In this document: positions 1 through 8,160 of the stretch, piece after piece | Layout of the letters: each line of letters starts with the position of its first letter | Position numbering within the stretch: position 1 is the first letter of the stretch | Assembly (NCBI GenBank): GCA_041477815.1 | Contig: JBGOUV010000031.1 | Location: 1 to 28,617, forward strand | Direction: 5' to 3' | Length of the DNA: 28,617 nucleotides | Origin: JBGOUV01 sp041477815 | GTDB taxonomy: Bacteria; Acidobacteriota; Terriglobia; Bryobacterales; JACQDG01 | Made by a program: the position numbers and the translations under genes | The notes under the pieces: generated by a model | The model's input: only the letters and a program-made list of their open reading frames with translations | Databases searched by the model: none | Told to the model about the DNA's origin: nothing

Positions 1-1678
1 AGATGTGGCGGGCCTCGACGGGGAGGGAGTGGGAGGGCTCCTGGGGGTCACGGACCTGCCAGCCGCTGTGGTGGACCAGCCAGTCGACGAAAGCGGCGAT
101 GCTGGAGGGGAGGCACTGCGCCACCTTGTCCTTACTGATGCCTCGGTAGCCGTAGGGATGGGGGGCGGGGAGGGCGATGACGGTGGGTTGCCCCGCGCCG
201 GCCTCCCAGACGGGGTCCAGCCGGACATACTGGGGCTGGCCGGTCTCCGCGTTCTCCTGGATTTCGGGCGCGAAGGCGGCGTTGATGCACTCCTGAATCG
301 GACGCAGGGCGCGGAAACTTTGGCTGAGGTGGACTACGGCTACGCCCCTTGACTCCAGGGAGCGGCGGACCTCCTGATACAAAATGACGTCGGCGCGCCG
401 GAAGCGGTAGATGGACTGCTTGGGATCGCCTACCACGAATAGCTTGCCGGGGGCCGGGGTGACCTGGAGAAAGTCGGTCTGGTCAGGGTCGCCGGCGGAG
501 AGGAGAATCAGGATCTCGGCCTGGAGGGGGTCGGTATCCTGGAACTCGTCTACGAAGATGCGCTGGAAGCGCGACTGGAGATGCCGGCGGACTTCGGGCT
601 TGTCGCGAATCAAGTCGCGGACGCGCACGAGGAGATCGACGAAGTCCAACCCTCCGGCGCGGCGCTTTTGCTCGTCGTAGCGGCCGACCAGGTCCCACAA
701 CTCTTCGCGCAACTGGGCGGCGAGATCGGCGTCGGCGCGGCGCTGGAACACGGCGAGGCGGCCTGTCAGGCGTTCGCGCTCGGCCAGCACGTCCTCGCGC
801 CGGACGCCGGGAGCGAAGTCGCTGCGACGGCCCTTTTTGGCGCGCCGCTTGAGGTCCCGGAGGAGCTGGAGGAGGAGACCTTCCAGGGCGTCGTAGTCAC
901 GGGCGGCGTTCTGCTCGGCACGCTCGATGGCGGCGGCCAGATCCTGAGCCGGGCGGAGGGCCTGCACCAGGTCGTCCGAGCGATAGGGAGATTGGGCGGC
1001 TAGCGCGGCCAGGGACTGCACGGCGGCTACCAAGTCGTCGATGTCGGAGGCGCGGTCGAAGGGCTCGCGCCGCCACGGGGCCGGGAAGCCGCGCCACTCG
1101 ATCAGCTTCCAACCGGCCTCCTGGAGTTTGGCGAGCGGCGGGCGGGGGTCACTGCGCTCCAGGCGGCCCAGGCGCGCCAGGGCCCGCTGCAGTCCCGGAG
1201 CGCCGGCCGCCAGCTTCTCCTGAGCCCAGCCCTGGAAGGCCCGCGCATAGAGTCGGGCGGCTGCGGGTTCGGAGAGCTCCTGGAAAGCCGGATCGATGAC
1301 CGCCTCCACCGGACGCTCGCGCAGGATCTCGGCGCAGAAAGAATGAATAGTACCGACTCGCGCTTCCTCCAGCCGGGCCAGGGCCCGCTCCAGGTTGTTG
1401 CGCCCGGCGGAGCCCTGGGGCGCATCGTTGCGGGCACGGTCCAGCTCCTGACGCAGCCGCAGCCTCAGCTCACCGGCCGCCTTGCGGGTGAAGGTGACCG
1501 CCACCACCCGGTCAATCTCGGCCAGGCCTTGAGCGAGGACAGCCACGATGCGGCGCACCATCTCAGTGGTCTTACCAGTACCCGCCGCCGCTTCGACGAT
1601 CAGGCTCTCCGCCAGCGAGGAGCGGATGCGCCGGCGCGCCGCTTCGTCGTCGTATTGGAGTTGAGGGGCGGCGTTCAT
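1..1678 (-). CDS. addA: AddA-like UvrD-family helicase/nuclease subunit, partial (C-terminus beyond left edge)
   Basis: This is a superfamily 1A DNA helicase, by family the 3'-5' motor subunit of an AddAB-type break-resection enzyme. The frame is open from the ATG at 1678 to the window edge (559 codons). Visible motifs are Walker A EAAAGTGKTTE (Lys about residue 36), motif Ia VTFTRKAAGELRLRLRQEL, Walker B IFVDEFQDTDPLQAEIL (Asp-Glu at about 377-378), motif III VVGDPKQSIYRFRRADV, and SQSFRALRPI. The C-terminal half, where AddA carries its own nuclease domain, is off the window, so an AdnB- or UvrD-type relative without nuclease cannot be excluded. The start ATG overlaps the stop of the upstream nuclease gene as ATGA, implying translational coupling and a 1:1 complex. 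The order addB then addA matches Bacillus. Family call sure; exact subfamily moderately sure. Confidence 0.9.
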   Translation of the reverse strand, partial: MNAAPQLQYDDEAARRRIRSSLAESLIVEAAAGTGKTTEMVRRIVAVLAQGLAEIDRVVAVTFTRKAAGELRLRLRQELDRARNDAPQGSAGRNNLERALARLEEARVGTIHSFCAEILRERPVEAVIDPAFQELSEPAAARLYARAFQGWAQEKLAAGAPGLQRALARLGRLERSDPRPPLAKLQEAGWKLIEWRGFPAPWRREPFDRASDIDDLVAAVQSLAALAAQSPYRSDDLVQALRPAQDLAAAIERAEQNAARDYDALEGLLLQLLRDLKRRAKKGRRSDFAPGVRREDVLAERERLTGRLAVFQRRADADLAAQLREELWDLVGRYDEQKRRAGGLDFVDLLVRVRDLIRDKPEVRRHLQSRFQRIFVDEFQDTDPLQAEILILLSAGDPDQTDFLQVTPAPGKLFVVGDPKQSIYRFRRADVILYQEVRRSLESRGVAVVHLSQSFRALRPIQECINAAFAPEIQENAETGQPQYVRLDPVWEAGAGQPTVIALPAPHPYGYRGISKDKVAQCLPSSIAAFVDWLVHHSGWQVRDPQEPSHSLPVEARHI

Positions 1679-4600
1679 GGCTGGCTGCGCAGGGCGTTCA
1701 GGGGATCCAGCCGGTCCCTCTCCTTGCGCTGGATCCGGCGCTCTTCGTAAGGGCCGCAGACGGCGCGGTAGTCGCAGAACTTACAGGCGTCTTCGCGGGG
1801 AGCGGCGGGCAGGAAGCCCTGCCGCAGGGCTTCGTCGATGGTCTGGAGAGCCCCGCCGGCCCGCGACCGGGTGGGGTTGTCCAGCTTGAGGTCGAGCAGC
1901 CGGTAGCCGCCGCGCTGGGTGGCGTAGAACAGCACGCCCGATTCGACCGGCATTCCCAGAAGCTGCTCGGCGGCCAGACCGTAGAGCGCCGGTTGGAGAT
2001 GTTCGCCGCGTCCGATGGAGACCGGCGGGGGGTCCGGAGGCTTGCCCGTCTTGTGGTCGGTGACGCGCAGGACGCTACGCAGGTGATGGCGCTCCACCAG
2101 GTCGATGCGGCCCCGCACGTGGAAGCCGTCCAGAATGACGGCTTCGAAAGGGTACTCAAAGTGGGTAGGAAGCCACTCGGCGTGCAGGGCCACCATCTCG
2201 CAGACCCATCCGCGCAGATCGGTGCGGATCTCCTCGATGGTGGTGCGCCACACCTGCTCGATCGCCGGGGCCAGCTTCTCGTGGTAGGTGGCAGCCACGC
2301 CGTTGAGAACCTGGTCCGCATGGTCCAATACCTGAGAAAGATTTTCGCGGTTGACCGGGAGAAGGTGGGCGGACTGGAGCCGGCGGAGGAGCTCGTATTG
2401 GACGTCGTGAAACAACGACCCGCGCTCCAGGGGATCGAGTTGCTCGATGGCGACGGCCTGCTCGCGAGGATGGAGCTGGTGCACGGCGTGGAGCAGAAAC
2501 CGGTAGGGGCAGGCGGCGAAGTGTTGCAGGGAGGTGGGGGAGTAGGACCGGGCGCGCAGGCTGTGGGCGGCGAGGACCTGCCGGGTGGGCTCGTCGGGGT
2601 CGACGATGCCGTCGGCGTCGAACCAGCGCTTGCGCCACCGCCGGCCGCGGGCCCGCAGCGAGCGCTCCAGGTGAGGGTTGGCTTCGAGGAGATAGCGGCT
2701 CGAGCCGCGCTCCGCGCCGTGACCCTCGCGGAGCAGCTCGGCCAGGTAGGCCAGGTCGTACTCGGCGTCGTCGATGGCTTGAGCGCTGTCCACGGGCGCG
2801 GGCCAGCCGAGCTGCGAGGGAGCAGCCTGGGCGGCCTGCTTCTCCATGCGGGGCAGGTCCGGCAAATGGCCTTCGGCGGCGCGCCAGAGTTCCAGGGCGT
2901 AGAAGGACGGCACGCGGGGCCGGCCGATGGCGACATCCAGGCGCGGGTAGGAAGCCACCAGCTTGGACCGGGCCGCCCCCGCCGCCACCTGCAGGAGCAG
3001 GCGTTCGCGGGCCACCCGTTGGTCCTCCACGGTGAGGCGGGCGGCGATCCGGCTGCGGGCCTCGTCGAGGAGCAGGGGGTCTTCCAGGGTCTGGCGCGGG
3101 AACAGCCCCTCCGCCAGACCGGGTAGGAATACTACCTCGAAGGCGCGGCCGTGCGCTTCCTCCACCGAACCGACAAACACTTTTCCATAGCGGTGCCCCC
3201 GGGGCGGGGGGCGGAGCGAGCCCAGGCACCCGCTGAGCACCGCGCGCACCTCGTCCAGGGTCGCTGGACCGACCTCGCCCATGGGGCCGAGCTCGGTCAG
3301 GACCGACAGGACCTGCTCGGGATCGTCGAGCGCCCGGCCGGCCAGGGCGGTGAGAAGTTCGAGCCAGTCCTTCCACAGCGCGCGGGGCGGCCAGGAGTCG
3401 AGGATCTCGATCAGGGGGAGGGCGAAGCGGGCCAGGTTCTCCAGGCGGCCGAGGTCGCGCTCGACGTGATCGCGCCGGGGATCGCCTTCCTGCTCGAGTC
3501 CGGCCAGGCGAAGACGGTATTGCTGCTCCAGTCCTCGCAGGCGGCGGGCCCAGCGGTCGCGCCCGCCGATGACGGCCGCGTCGACCAGGAGCTTCTCCCA
3601 GACGAAGGGTGTCGGCAAGGCGGCGGCGGACGGCGCGGGGGCGGGGTCCTCTATTGGGGCGACGGGCGATAGTTCATGAGCCGCCGGGGCCCAGGGGTCG
3701 TCGCGTGGCTCCCGCGGCGCCTGTCCTAGCGAAAGGTATTCGGCGAAGCGGGAGGCGGTAAGACCCTCGGAGGCGCAGGCCAGCAGCGCGAGGAAGGCCC
3801 GGCCGGCCGGATCGGGGCGGGTGGCGCTGCGGCTGAACCAGGCCGGGATCCCCGCCCGCCGGAGCGCGTCCTCGATCAGCGGGAGGTAGCCCTCGGGGTT
3901 CCGCAGCAACACGGCCATGCGGTCGAAGGGCGTGCCCTGGGCCGCCAGCTGGGTCATGCGGCGGGCGATCTCCACCGCTTCCAGCCCTTCTCCGGCGGCC
4001 GAGAAGAAGTCAAAGGTCGCGTCCGGGCCGGCGGACGCCGGTATATCTGGGGCGAATACATAGCGCTGCAAACGGTCGAGGGTGGTGGCCGGCGGGAGAT
4101 CGACGGTCTCGGCCTTCGCCTGCAGGATCCCCTCGAGCACCGCTACTGCCTCCTGGTCTCCGGCGGGGGCGGTGGCGATGACCGACGGCGCGCGCGCCAC
4201 CACCGCGGCCAGGAAGCGCCGGGCGGCGGTCGAGTCGGCCACCACGTCCAGCAGCACCAGCGGCAGTCCCAGCAGGTAGTGGGAGGTGGTTTCAGCGGCG
4301 AGGCGGTAGAGGGCGGCGAGATCGGCGAGCGACTGCGTGTCCAGCTCCTGCTCGTAGCGGGCCAGGAGCCGCGCGAGGTCCTGGCCCGGAGCGCCGGTCG
4401 CGGCCACAGCCTCCGGCGGAACAGCCTCCAGACGCAAATCCCTCACCGTGGAAGCCAGGGCCCGCGCGAATCCGGGTGTGTCCGCCACGGGACCGAAGTA
4501 GCTGAGAAGGCCCTCGGTGCGACAGGCGTAAACACTGCGGGCGGCCACCGCCTCGAGGCCCAGCTTGCTGAGAGGGGCGAACTGGCCGGCGGCTAAGCTG

Positions 4601-4815
4601 GCACCCAGACGCCGCAGGGTCAAGGAGTGGGCGCCGAGGAATCCACCACCGGAAGGCGCGGCGTGGCGCACGAAATCGCCGGCAGCGGTTCCGGTCTCGG
4701 CCAGGATCAGGGACTCAGACCCGGCGGGCAGGGAGCGGAATTGCCCGGCAGCCCGCTCCAGGCGCTCCGCGTTCGAAAACGAAATGACCAAGCGGCGGAT
4801 GGCCTCATTATACAA
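1675..4815 (-). CDS. addB: AddB-like PD-(D/E)XK nuclease with Fe-S cluster
   Basis: Partner subunit of the AddA-like helicase, 1046 residues if the TTG at 4815 is used. The C-terminal nuclease is clear: His803 in GSLFHD, Asp905 in GRIDLVE, Asp920 and Lys922 in TDHKTGK, and Gln941/Tyr945 in QPALYGLA. Four cysteines (769 in AACPYRF, and 1011, 1014 and 1020 in CKFCDYRAVC) match the AddB/Cas4-type 4Fe-4S clamp. The N-terminal part has the UvrD-like layout but no good Walker A; the equivalent site reads AETGTAAGDF. It therefore looks helicase-dead, like many AddB/AdnA proteins. No ATG lies near the N-terminus. TTG 4815 overlaps a perfect TATAAT on this strand (4812-4807), so the true start may be TTG 4791, giving 1038 residues. 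It ends in an ATGA overlap with addA. Confidence 0.88.
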   Translation of the reverse strand: MYNEAIRRLVISFSNAERLERAAGQFRSLPAGSESLILAETGTAAGDFVRHAAPSGGGFLGAHSLTLRRLGASLAAGQFAPLSKLGLEAVAARSVYACRTEGLLSYFGPVADTPGFARALASTVRDLRLEAVPPEAVAATGAPGQDLARLLARYEQELDTQSLADLAALYRLAAETTSHYLLGLPLVLLDVVADSTAARRFLAAVVARAPSVIATAPAGDQEAVAVLEGILQAKAETVDLPPATTLDRLQRYVFAPDIPASAGPDATFDFFSAAGEGLEAVEIARRMTQLAAQGTPFDRMAVLLRNPEGYLPLIEDALRRAGIPAWFSRSATRPDPAGRAFLALLACASEGLTASRFAEYLSLGQAPREPRDDPWAPAAHELSPVAPIEDPAPAPSAAALPTPFVWEKLLVDAAVIGGRDRWARRLRGLEQQYRLRLAGLEQEGDPRRDHVERDLGRLENLARFALPLIEILDSWPPRALWKDWLELLTALAGRALDDPEQVLSVLTELGPMGEVGPATLDEVRAVLSGCLGSLRPPPRGHRYGKVFVGSVEEAHGRAFEVVFLPGLAEGLFPRQTLEDPLLLDEARSRIAARLTVEDQRVARERLLLQVAAGAARSKLVASYPRLDVAIGRPRVPSFYALELWRAAEGHLPDLPRMEKQAAQAAPSQLGWPAPVDSAQAIDDAEYDLAYLAELLREGHGAERGSSRYLLEANPHLERSLRARGRRWRKRWFDADGIVDPDEPTRQVLAAHSLRARSYSPTSLQHFAACPYRFLLHAVHQLHPREQAVAIEQLDPLERGSLFHDVQYELLRRLQSAHLLPVNRENLSQVLDHADQVLNGVAATYHEKLAPAIEQVWRTTIEEIRTDLRGWVCEMVALHAEWLPTHFEYPFEAVILDGFHVRGRIDLVERHHLRSVLRVTDHKTGKPPDPPPVSIGRGEHLQPALYGLAAEQLLGMPVESGVLFYATQRGGYRLLDLKLDNPTRSRAGGALQTIDEALRQGFLPAAPREDACKFCDYRAVCGPYEERRIQRKERDRLDPLNALRSQP

Positions 4816-4816
4816 T
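4807..4816. promoter_or_regulatory. Overlapping divergent -10-like boxes
   Basis: The short AT-rich core between addB (minus) and the small membrane gene (plus) reads TATAAT on the minus strand (4812-4807) and TACAAT on the plus strand (4811-4816). A plus-strand transcript starting about 7 bases beyond TACAAT would begin at or next to the ATG at 4822. A minus-strand transcript would begin near 4800, downstream of the TTG at 4815. No good -35 hexamer is visible on either strand, so this is a candidate promoter core judged on position and match only. Confidence 0.4.
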
Positions 4817-4821
4817 GAGCC

Positions 4822-4956
4822 ATGACTCGCCCGGACGAAGAACCCGCCCCGCTGGTCGGCTCCTGGCGAATACTCTACGCCCTGGTAGTGGTGTATCTAT
4901 TCGTGCTGATCGCCCTGTTCTACGCCTTCACCGTCGCCTTCCGCGGTCCCCGATGA
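4822..4956 (+). CDS. Small single-span membrane protein, candidate symporter accessory subunit
   Basis: A 44-residue open frame starts at ATG 4822 and ends at TGA 4954-4956. It begins MTRPDEEPAPLVGSWRILYA, followed by an unbroken hydrophobic helix (about residues 17-40, with LVVVYLFVLIALF) and a basic tail RGPR. Its stop overlaps the start of the sodium:solute symporter as ATGA, so the two are very likely translated as a coupled pair. By analogy, other symporters of this superfamily have a tiny co-encoded membrane partner (YhdT with PanF, YjcH with ActP, DUF4212 with acetate-type symporters). This one is shorter and I cannot assign it to one of those families. The coding call rests on the overlap, the clean acidic-helix-basic design and the lack of space for another function. 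Role inferred. Confidence 0.72.
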   Translation: MTRPDEEPAPLVGSWRILYALVVVYLFVLIALFYAFTVAFRGPR

Positions 4957-6596
4957 GATTCCTCGACTGGGTAGTCCTGGTTGGCTCCACCCTCACCATC
5001 GTGCTCTACGGCTTGTACAAGGGGCGCGGCAGCGGCACGGTGTCCTCGTACCTGCTGGCCAACCGCAGCATGCCCTGGTGGGCCATGGGGCTCTCTATCA
5101 TGGCTACCCAGGCCAGCGCCATCACCTTTATCGGGACCACCGGGCAGTCCTACGTCGACGGGATGCGGTTCGTGCAGTTCTACTTCGGCCTGCCCCTGGC
5201 CATGGTCATCCTGTCGGCCACGGCGGTGCCGTTCTTCCACCGCGCCGGCGTCTATACCGCGTATGAGTATCTGGAGCGACGGTTCGACCCCAAGACCCGC
5301 ACCCTGACCGCCCTGGTATTCCTGGTGCAGCGGGGGCTGGGGGTGGGCATCGCGCTCTACGCCCCGGCGGTGGTGCTGTCGGTGATCTTCGGCTGGAGCG
5401 ACCGCTGGACCGTGGTCCTGATGGGCGTCCTGGTCATTGCTTATACGGTGTTCGGCGGCATCAAAGCGGTGACCTGGACCGACGTCCAGCAGATGGCCAT
5501 CATGTTCGTGGGCATCGTGGCGGCATTGACCTCGGCGGTGCTGCTGCTCCCCGGCCACATGTCCCTGGGCGACGCCCTGTTCCTGGCCGGAGCCTCCGGG
5601 AAGCTCAACGCGGTGGATCTGTCGTTCGACTGGACCAACCGCTACAACCTCTGGAGCGGCCTGATCGGCGGCATGTTCCTGGCCCTGTCGTATTTCGGGT
5701 GCGACCAGAGCCAGGTGCAGCGCTACCTCACCGGCCGGAGCCTGCGGCACATGCGCGTCAGCCTGATCTTCAATGCCGGGATGAAGCTGCCGATGCAGTT
5801 CCTGATCCTGCTGACCGGCGCGCTGGTCTTCGTGTTCTTTCTGTTCGAGCCGCCGCCCATGCTGTTTCATCGAGCGGAGCGGGAGCGAGTGTCGGGGATG
5901 ACGGCCTACGGCGAAGTGGAATCACGGTATCGCGAGGCCTTCACCGCGCGCCGGGAAGCGGCCCAGTCGCTGCTGGAGTCGCGCGACGCGCCCGCCGCCG
6001 AACGCTTCGATGCCGCCCGCCGCCGCTTCGATGCCGCGCGTGCCGACGGTATCAAGCTGACAGGCGGCCCCTACAACGACACCAACTATGTCTTCCTCAC
6101 CTTCGTCACCCGCTATCTGCCGGTCGGAATTGTAGGGCTGATCCTGTCGGCGATCTTCGCCGCCGCCATGTCCACCATCTCGGCGGAACTGAACTCGCTC
6201 GCCACCACCACCGTCATCGACCTCTACCAGCGCCATGTCCGTCCCGGCGCGTCGGACTCTCACTACGTACTGGTGTCGAGGCTGGCGACCGGCTTCTGGG
6301 GCGTCTACGCCATGGGCTTCGCGCTGTTCGGCAGCAGGCTCGGGTCGCTGATCGAGGCAGTCAACCTGGTAGGGTCGCTGTTTTACGGGTCGGTGCTGGG
6401 GGTGTTTGTGCTGGCCTTCTTCGTGCCGCGGGCGACGGGGACGGGGGCGTGCACGGGCTTGGCGGCGGGCTTGGCCACGGTGTGGTGGATGAGCCGGTAT
6501 ACGGATATTTCGTATTTGTGGTTCAACGTGGCAGGGTGTTTGGTGGTGGTGGCGGTGGGAACGATGCTGGGCCGGCGTTCCGATCAGCCAATCTAA
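4953..6596 (+). CDS. Sodium:solute symporter (SSS family)
   Basis: A 547-residue multi-span inner-membrane transporter of the SSS/LeuT-fold family, expected to import a small organic solute with Na+. The N-terminus MRFLDWVVLVGSTLTIVLYG is the usual first helix. Further signatures are SSYLLANRSMPWWAMGLS, ATQASAITFIG (substrate/Na+ site region), QRGLGVGIALY, YTVFGGIKAVTWTDVQQ and FAAAMSTISAELNSLAT. I chose ATG 4953 because it forms an ATGA overlap with the upstream 44-residue gene. The longer frame from 4815 only adds non-membrane sequence read through that gene. Unusual is a charged, probably helical insertion of about 80 residues between two spans (from about codon 305, FEPPPMLFHRAERER, to GGPYNDTNYVF). 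The substrate cannot be read from sequence; sugars, sialic acids, pantothenate-like acids and amino acids are all possible. The stop directly abuts the convergent TIR gene. Confidence 0.9.
   Translation: MRFLDWVVLVGSTLTIVLYGLYKGRGSGTVSSYLLANRSMPWWAMGLSIMATQASAITFIGTTGQSYVDGMRFVQFYFGLPLAMVILSATAVPFFHRAGVYTAYEYLERRFDPKTRTLTALVFLVQRGLGVGIALYAPAVVLSVIFGWSDRWTVVLMGVLVIAYTVFGGIKAVTWTDVQQMAIMFVGIVAALTSAVLLLPGHMSLGDALFLAGASGKLNAVDLSFDWTNRYNLWSGLIGGMFLALSYFGCDQSQVQRYLTGRSLRHMRVSLIFNAGMKLPMQFLILLTGALVFVFFLFEPPPMLFHRAERERVSGMTAYGEVESRYREAFTARREAAQSLLESRDAPAAERFDAARRRFDAARADGIKLTGGPYNDTNYVFLTFVTRYLPVGIVGLILSAIFAAAMSTISAELNSLATTTVIDLYQRHVRPGASDSHYVLVSRLATGFWGVYAMGFALFGSRLGSLIEAVNLVGSLFYGSVLGVFVLAFFVPRATGTGACTGLAAGLATVWWMSRYTDISYLWFNVAGCLVVVAVGTMLGRRSDQPI
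6003..6037 (+). repeat. 14-base direct repeat, period 21, inside the symporter insertion
   Basis: CGCTTCGATGCCGC occurs at 6003-6016 and again at 6024-6037, encoding RFDAARRRFDAAR. It lies in the charged insertion of the symporter and looks like an internal in-frame duplication of one heptad-sized unit. Confidence 0.8.
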
Positions 6597-8150
6597 TCAA
6601 GGGATCGTTGCCCGCCCACACCGGAAGCCCATGCTGCGTACCCGGTCCGTTTCTTGCAGCCTGACGCGGTAGGAAACGCGCACATTCCGTGGAGCAGTCT
6701 CCCACGACCCGCCGCGCAACGCCCGGTACGCTCCTGTGGATGGGCCGACCGGATCCTTCTCTTCCCGAGTATGTTGATACCAGTCCGGAATGAACCAATC
6801 GGCACACCATTCCCACTCGTTCCCCAGCATGTCATACAGCCCCCACGGGTTTGGCCCTTTAGTGGCGACAGGGTGGGGCTGTCCCCCCGAATTGCCGCCG
6901 TGCCAGGCGATGTCGTCCAGTTCTCCGGGTCTGGCTCCGATGCTTCCCGCCCGCGCCGCGTACTCCCACTCCGCCTCCGTCGGCAAGCGGCCTCCGGACC
7001 ACGTGCAGTACGCGGTGGCCTCCTGCCAGGTGACATTCACCACCGGATGATTCTCGTCCGGGACGAAGCCGGGGAGGGCCGGGGGCAGGGATCGCCCCGT
7101 GGCCTGGCCAAATCTCTTGTAGGCGCCGACGGTAACCGGGATCTGGCCCAACCAGAAACCCCTGGTGATGGTCACTGGATGCGGCGGCTTCTCTTGGTCG
7201 GAGCACGCGGTGTCGGAGGGCGAGCAGCCCATTTGGAAACTCCCCGCGGGGATCCAGACATAGCGCAGCCCGTCCGTTGGGTTCGTTTTGAGCTCGCCCG
7301 GGCGAGGGCCCGCCACCGTCTTGGGCGGGGGAACGACGGGGGGCGGCGTGCGCACCCTTTGCGAGGCAATCCACCAGACCAGCAAGACGGCAGGCGCCAA
7401 CAGCGCCACCAGCGCCATTTTTCGGTACTTGCGGCCCAGCGTCGCCAGCGAAGTCTTCTTCACCGGCACCGGCGCCAGGTCATCTGTGGCCGGCAAGTTC
7501 CATGCGTCGATGAAGTCGCCCAGTTCCAGGCGCTTCTCCAAGAGCTCGTGGAGAAGCTCGTAGCGTTTGCCGAGGTTGCCCTGGGCCTCCTCCGGCTCCA
7601 GCTTGAGAACCTCGAGGGCCTGCTTCAGAACCCGGTCCGAGATAAGGCTGTTCCTGGCGTAATCCAGCAGCATCTGGCGGATCTGTTTGCGGGGCTCCTC
7701 CTGCGGAGCCTTCTCGGCGCCGGCCGGGCTGCCGCTCCCAGGATCCTGGATCACCTGCATGAGCTCGGAGGCTACCTTCGCAATCCCCTGTGCCGTGTCT
7801 GCGGCGAGGCGGTCCGCGAGAATCGGATAGCGCTCGGCCAAGGCGGCTTTGCCGATTTCATGCCACACCGGGAGGATCACCTTCTGACCCGCCTCCTCTA
7901 TGGCCATCAGGCCATCGAGTTCTCTCTGCGGCCAGTCCTTCGAAAGAAAGTTCTTGCTGAGGATGACGATGCCGAAACGGCTCTGCGCCAAGCCCTCCTC
8001 GATCTTCCGGCGCAGGCTGTCTCCGATGCGCAGCTCCGTGCGGTCGAGCCACACCCGCAGTCCCGCCTTGGTGAGGGCCTCGGCCAAGGGTCGCGCGACG
8101 GCTTCGGTGTCCTCACTGGCGTGGCTGATGAAGGCATCCCAGCGCTTCAT
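6597..8150 (-). CDS. TIR domain - helical linker - transmembrane - FGE/SUMF1-like lectin-fold protein
   Basis: A 517-residue protein. Residues 3-125 are a TIR domain: RWDAFISHASED start, VWLDRTEL, then ILSKNFLSKDWPQRELDGL with Glu77 at the place of the TIR NADase catalytic glutamate. Residues 150-220 are helical and unrecognised. A basic stretch (KKTSLATLGRKYRK) precedes a single span at about 245-263. Then comes a Pro-rich linker and a formylglycine-generating-enzyme/C-type-lectin-fold domain (about 295-517: YVWIPAGSFQMGC, RLPTEAEWEYAAR, GLYDMLGNEWEWCADW, YRALRGGSWE, MGFRCGRA). The positive-inside rule puts TIR in the cytoplasm and the FGE domain outside. The cysteines that catalyse formylglycine formation are absent (SWETAPRNVRVSYRVR), so this is likely a sensing or binding module. 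Start MKRWDAF chosen because the TIR fold begins there. It lies 10 bases after the PIG-L stop. Likely a conflict or stress effector; ligand unknown. Confidence 0.88.
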   Translation of the reverse strand: MKRWDAFISHASEDTEAVARPLAEALTKAGLRVWLDRTELRIGDSLRRKIEEGLAQSRFGIVILSKNFLSKDWPQRELDGLMAIEEAGQKVILPVWHEIGKAALAERYPILADRLAADTAQGIAKVASELMQVIQDPGSGSPAGAEKAPQEEPRKQIRQMLLDYARNSLISDRVLKQALEVLKLEPEEAQGNLGKRYELLHELLEKRLELGDFIDAWNLPATDDLAPVPVKKTSLATLGRKYRKMALVALLAPAVLLVWWIASQRVRTPPPVVPPPKTVAGPRPGELKTNPTDGLRYVWIPAGSFQMGCSPSDTACSDQEKPPHPVTITRGFWLGQIPVTVGAYKRFGQATGRSLPPALPGFVPDENHPVVNVTWQEATAYCTWSGGRLPTEAEWEYAARAGSIGARPGELDDIAWHGGNSGGQPHPVATKGPNPWGLYDMLGNEWEWCADWFIPDWYQHTREEKDPVGPSTGAYRALRGGSWETAPRNVRVSYRVRLQETDRVRSMGFRCGRATIP

Positions 8151-8160
8151 GGTGACTCGT

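Noticed and set aside
7..1437. Plus-strand and other-frame ORFs over the addA region (for example 411-680, 581-1003, 1343-1750)
   Set aside because: They are shadows of the minus-strand helicase, whose complete set of SF1 motifs is in the other frame.
4815..4952. 46-residue N-terminal extension of the symporter
   Set aside because: It is Arg/Pro-rich and non-membrane, and is better explained by the 44-residue gene in another frame with an ATGA junction at 4953.
6620..6720. Diversity-generating retroelement variable region at the 3' end of the FGE domain
   Set aside because: The RGGSW...GFR segment is the fold's usual end. There is no adenine-rich Asn-codon pattern, no template repeat and no reverse transcriptase in the window.
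6597..7300. True formylglycine-generating (sulfatase-activating) enzyme
   Set aside because: The active-site cysteines expected after RGGSW are replaced (ETAPRNVRVSYR), and no sulfatase gene is nearby.
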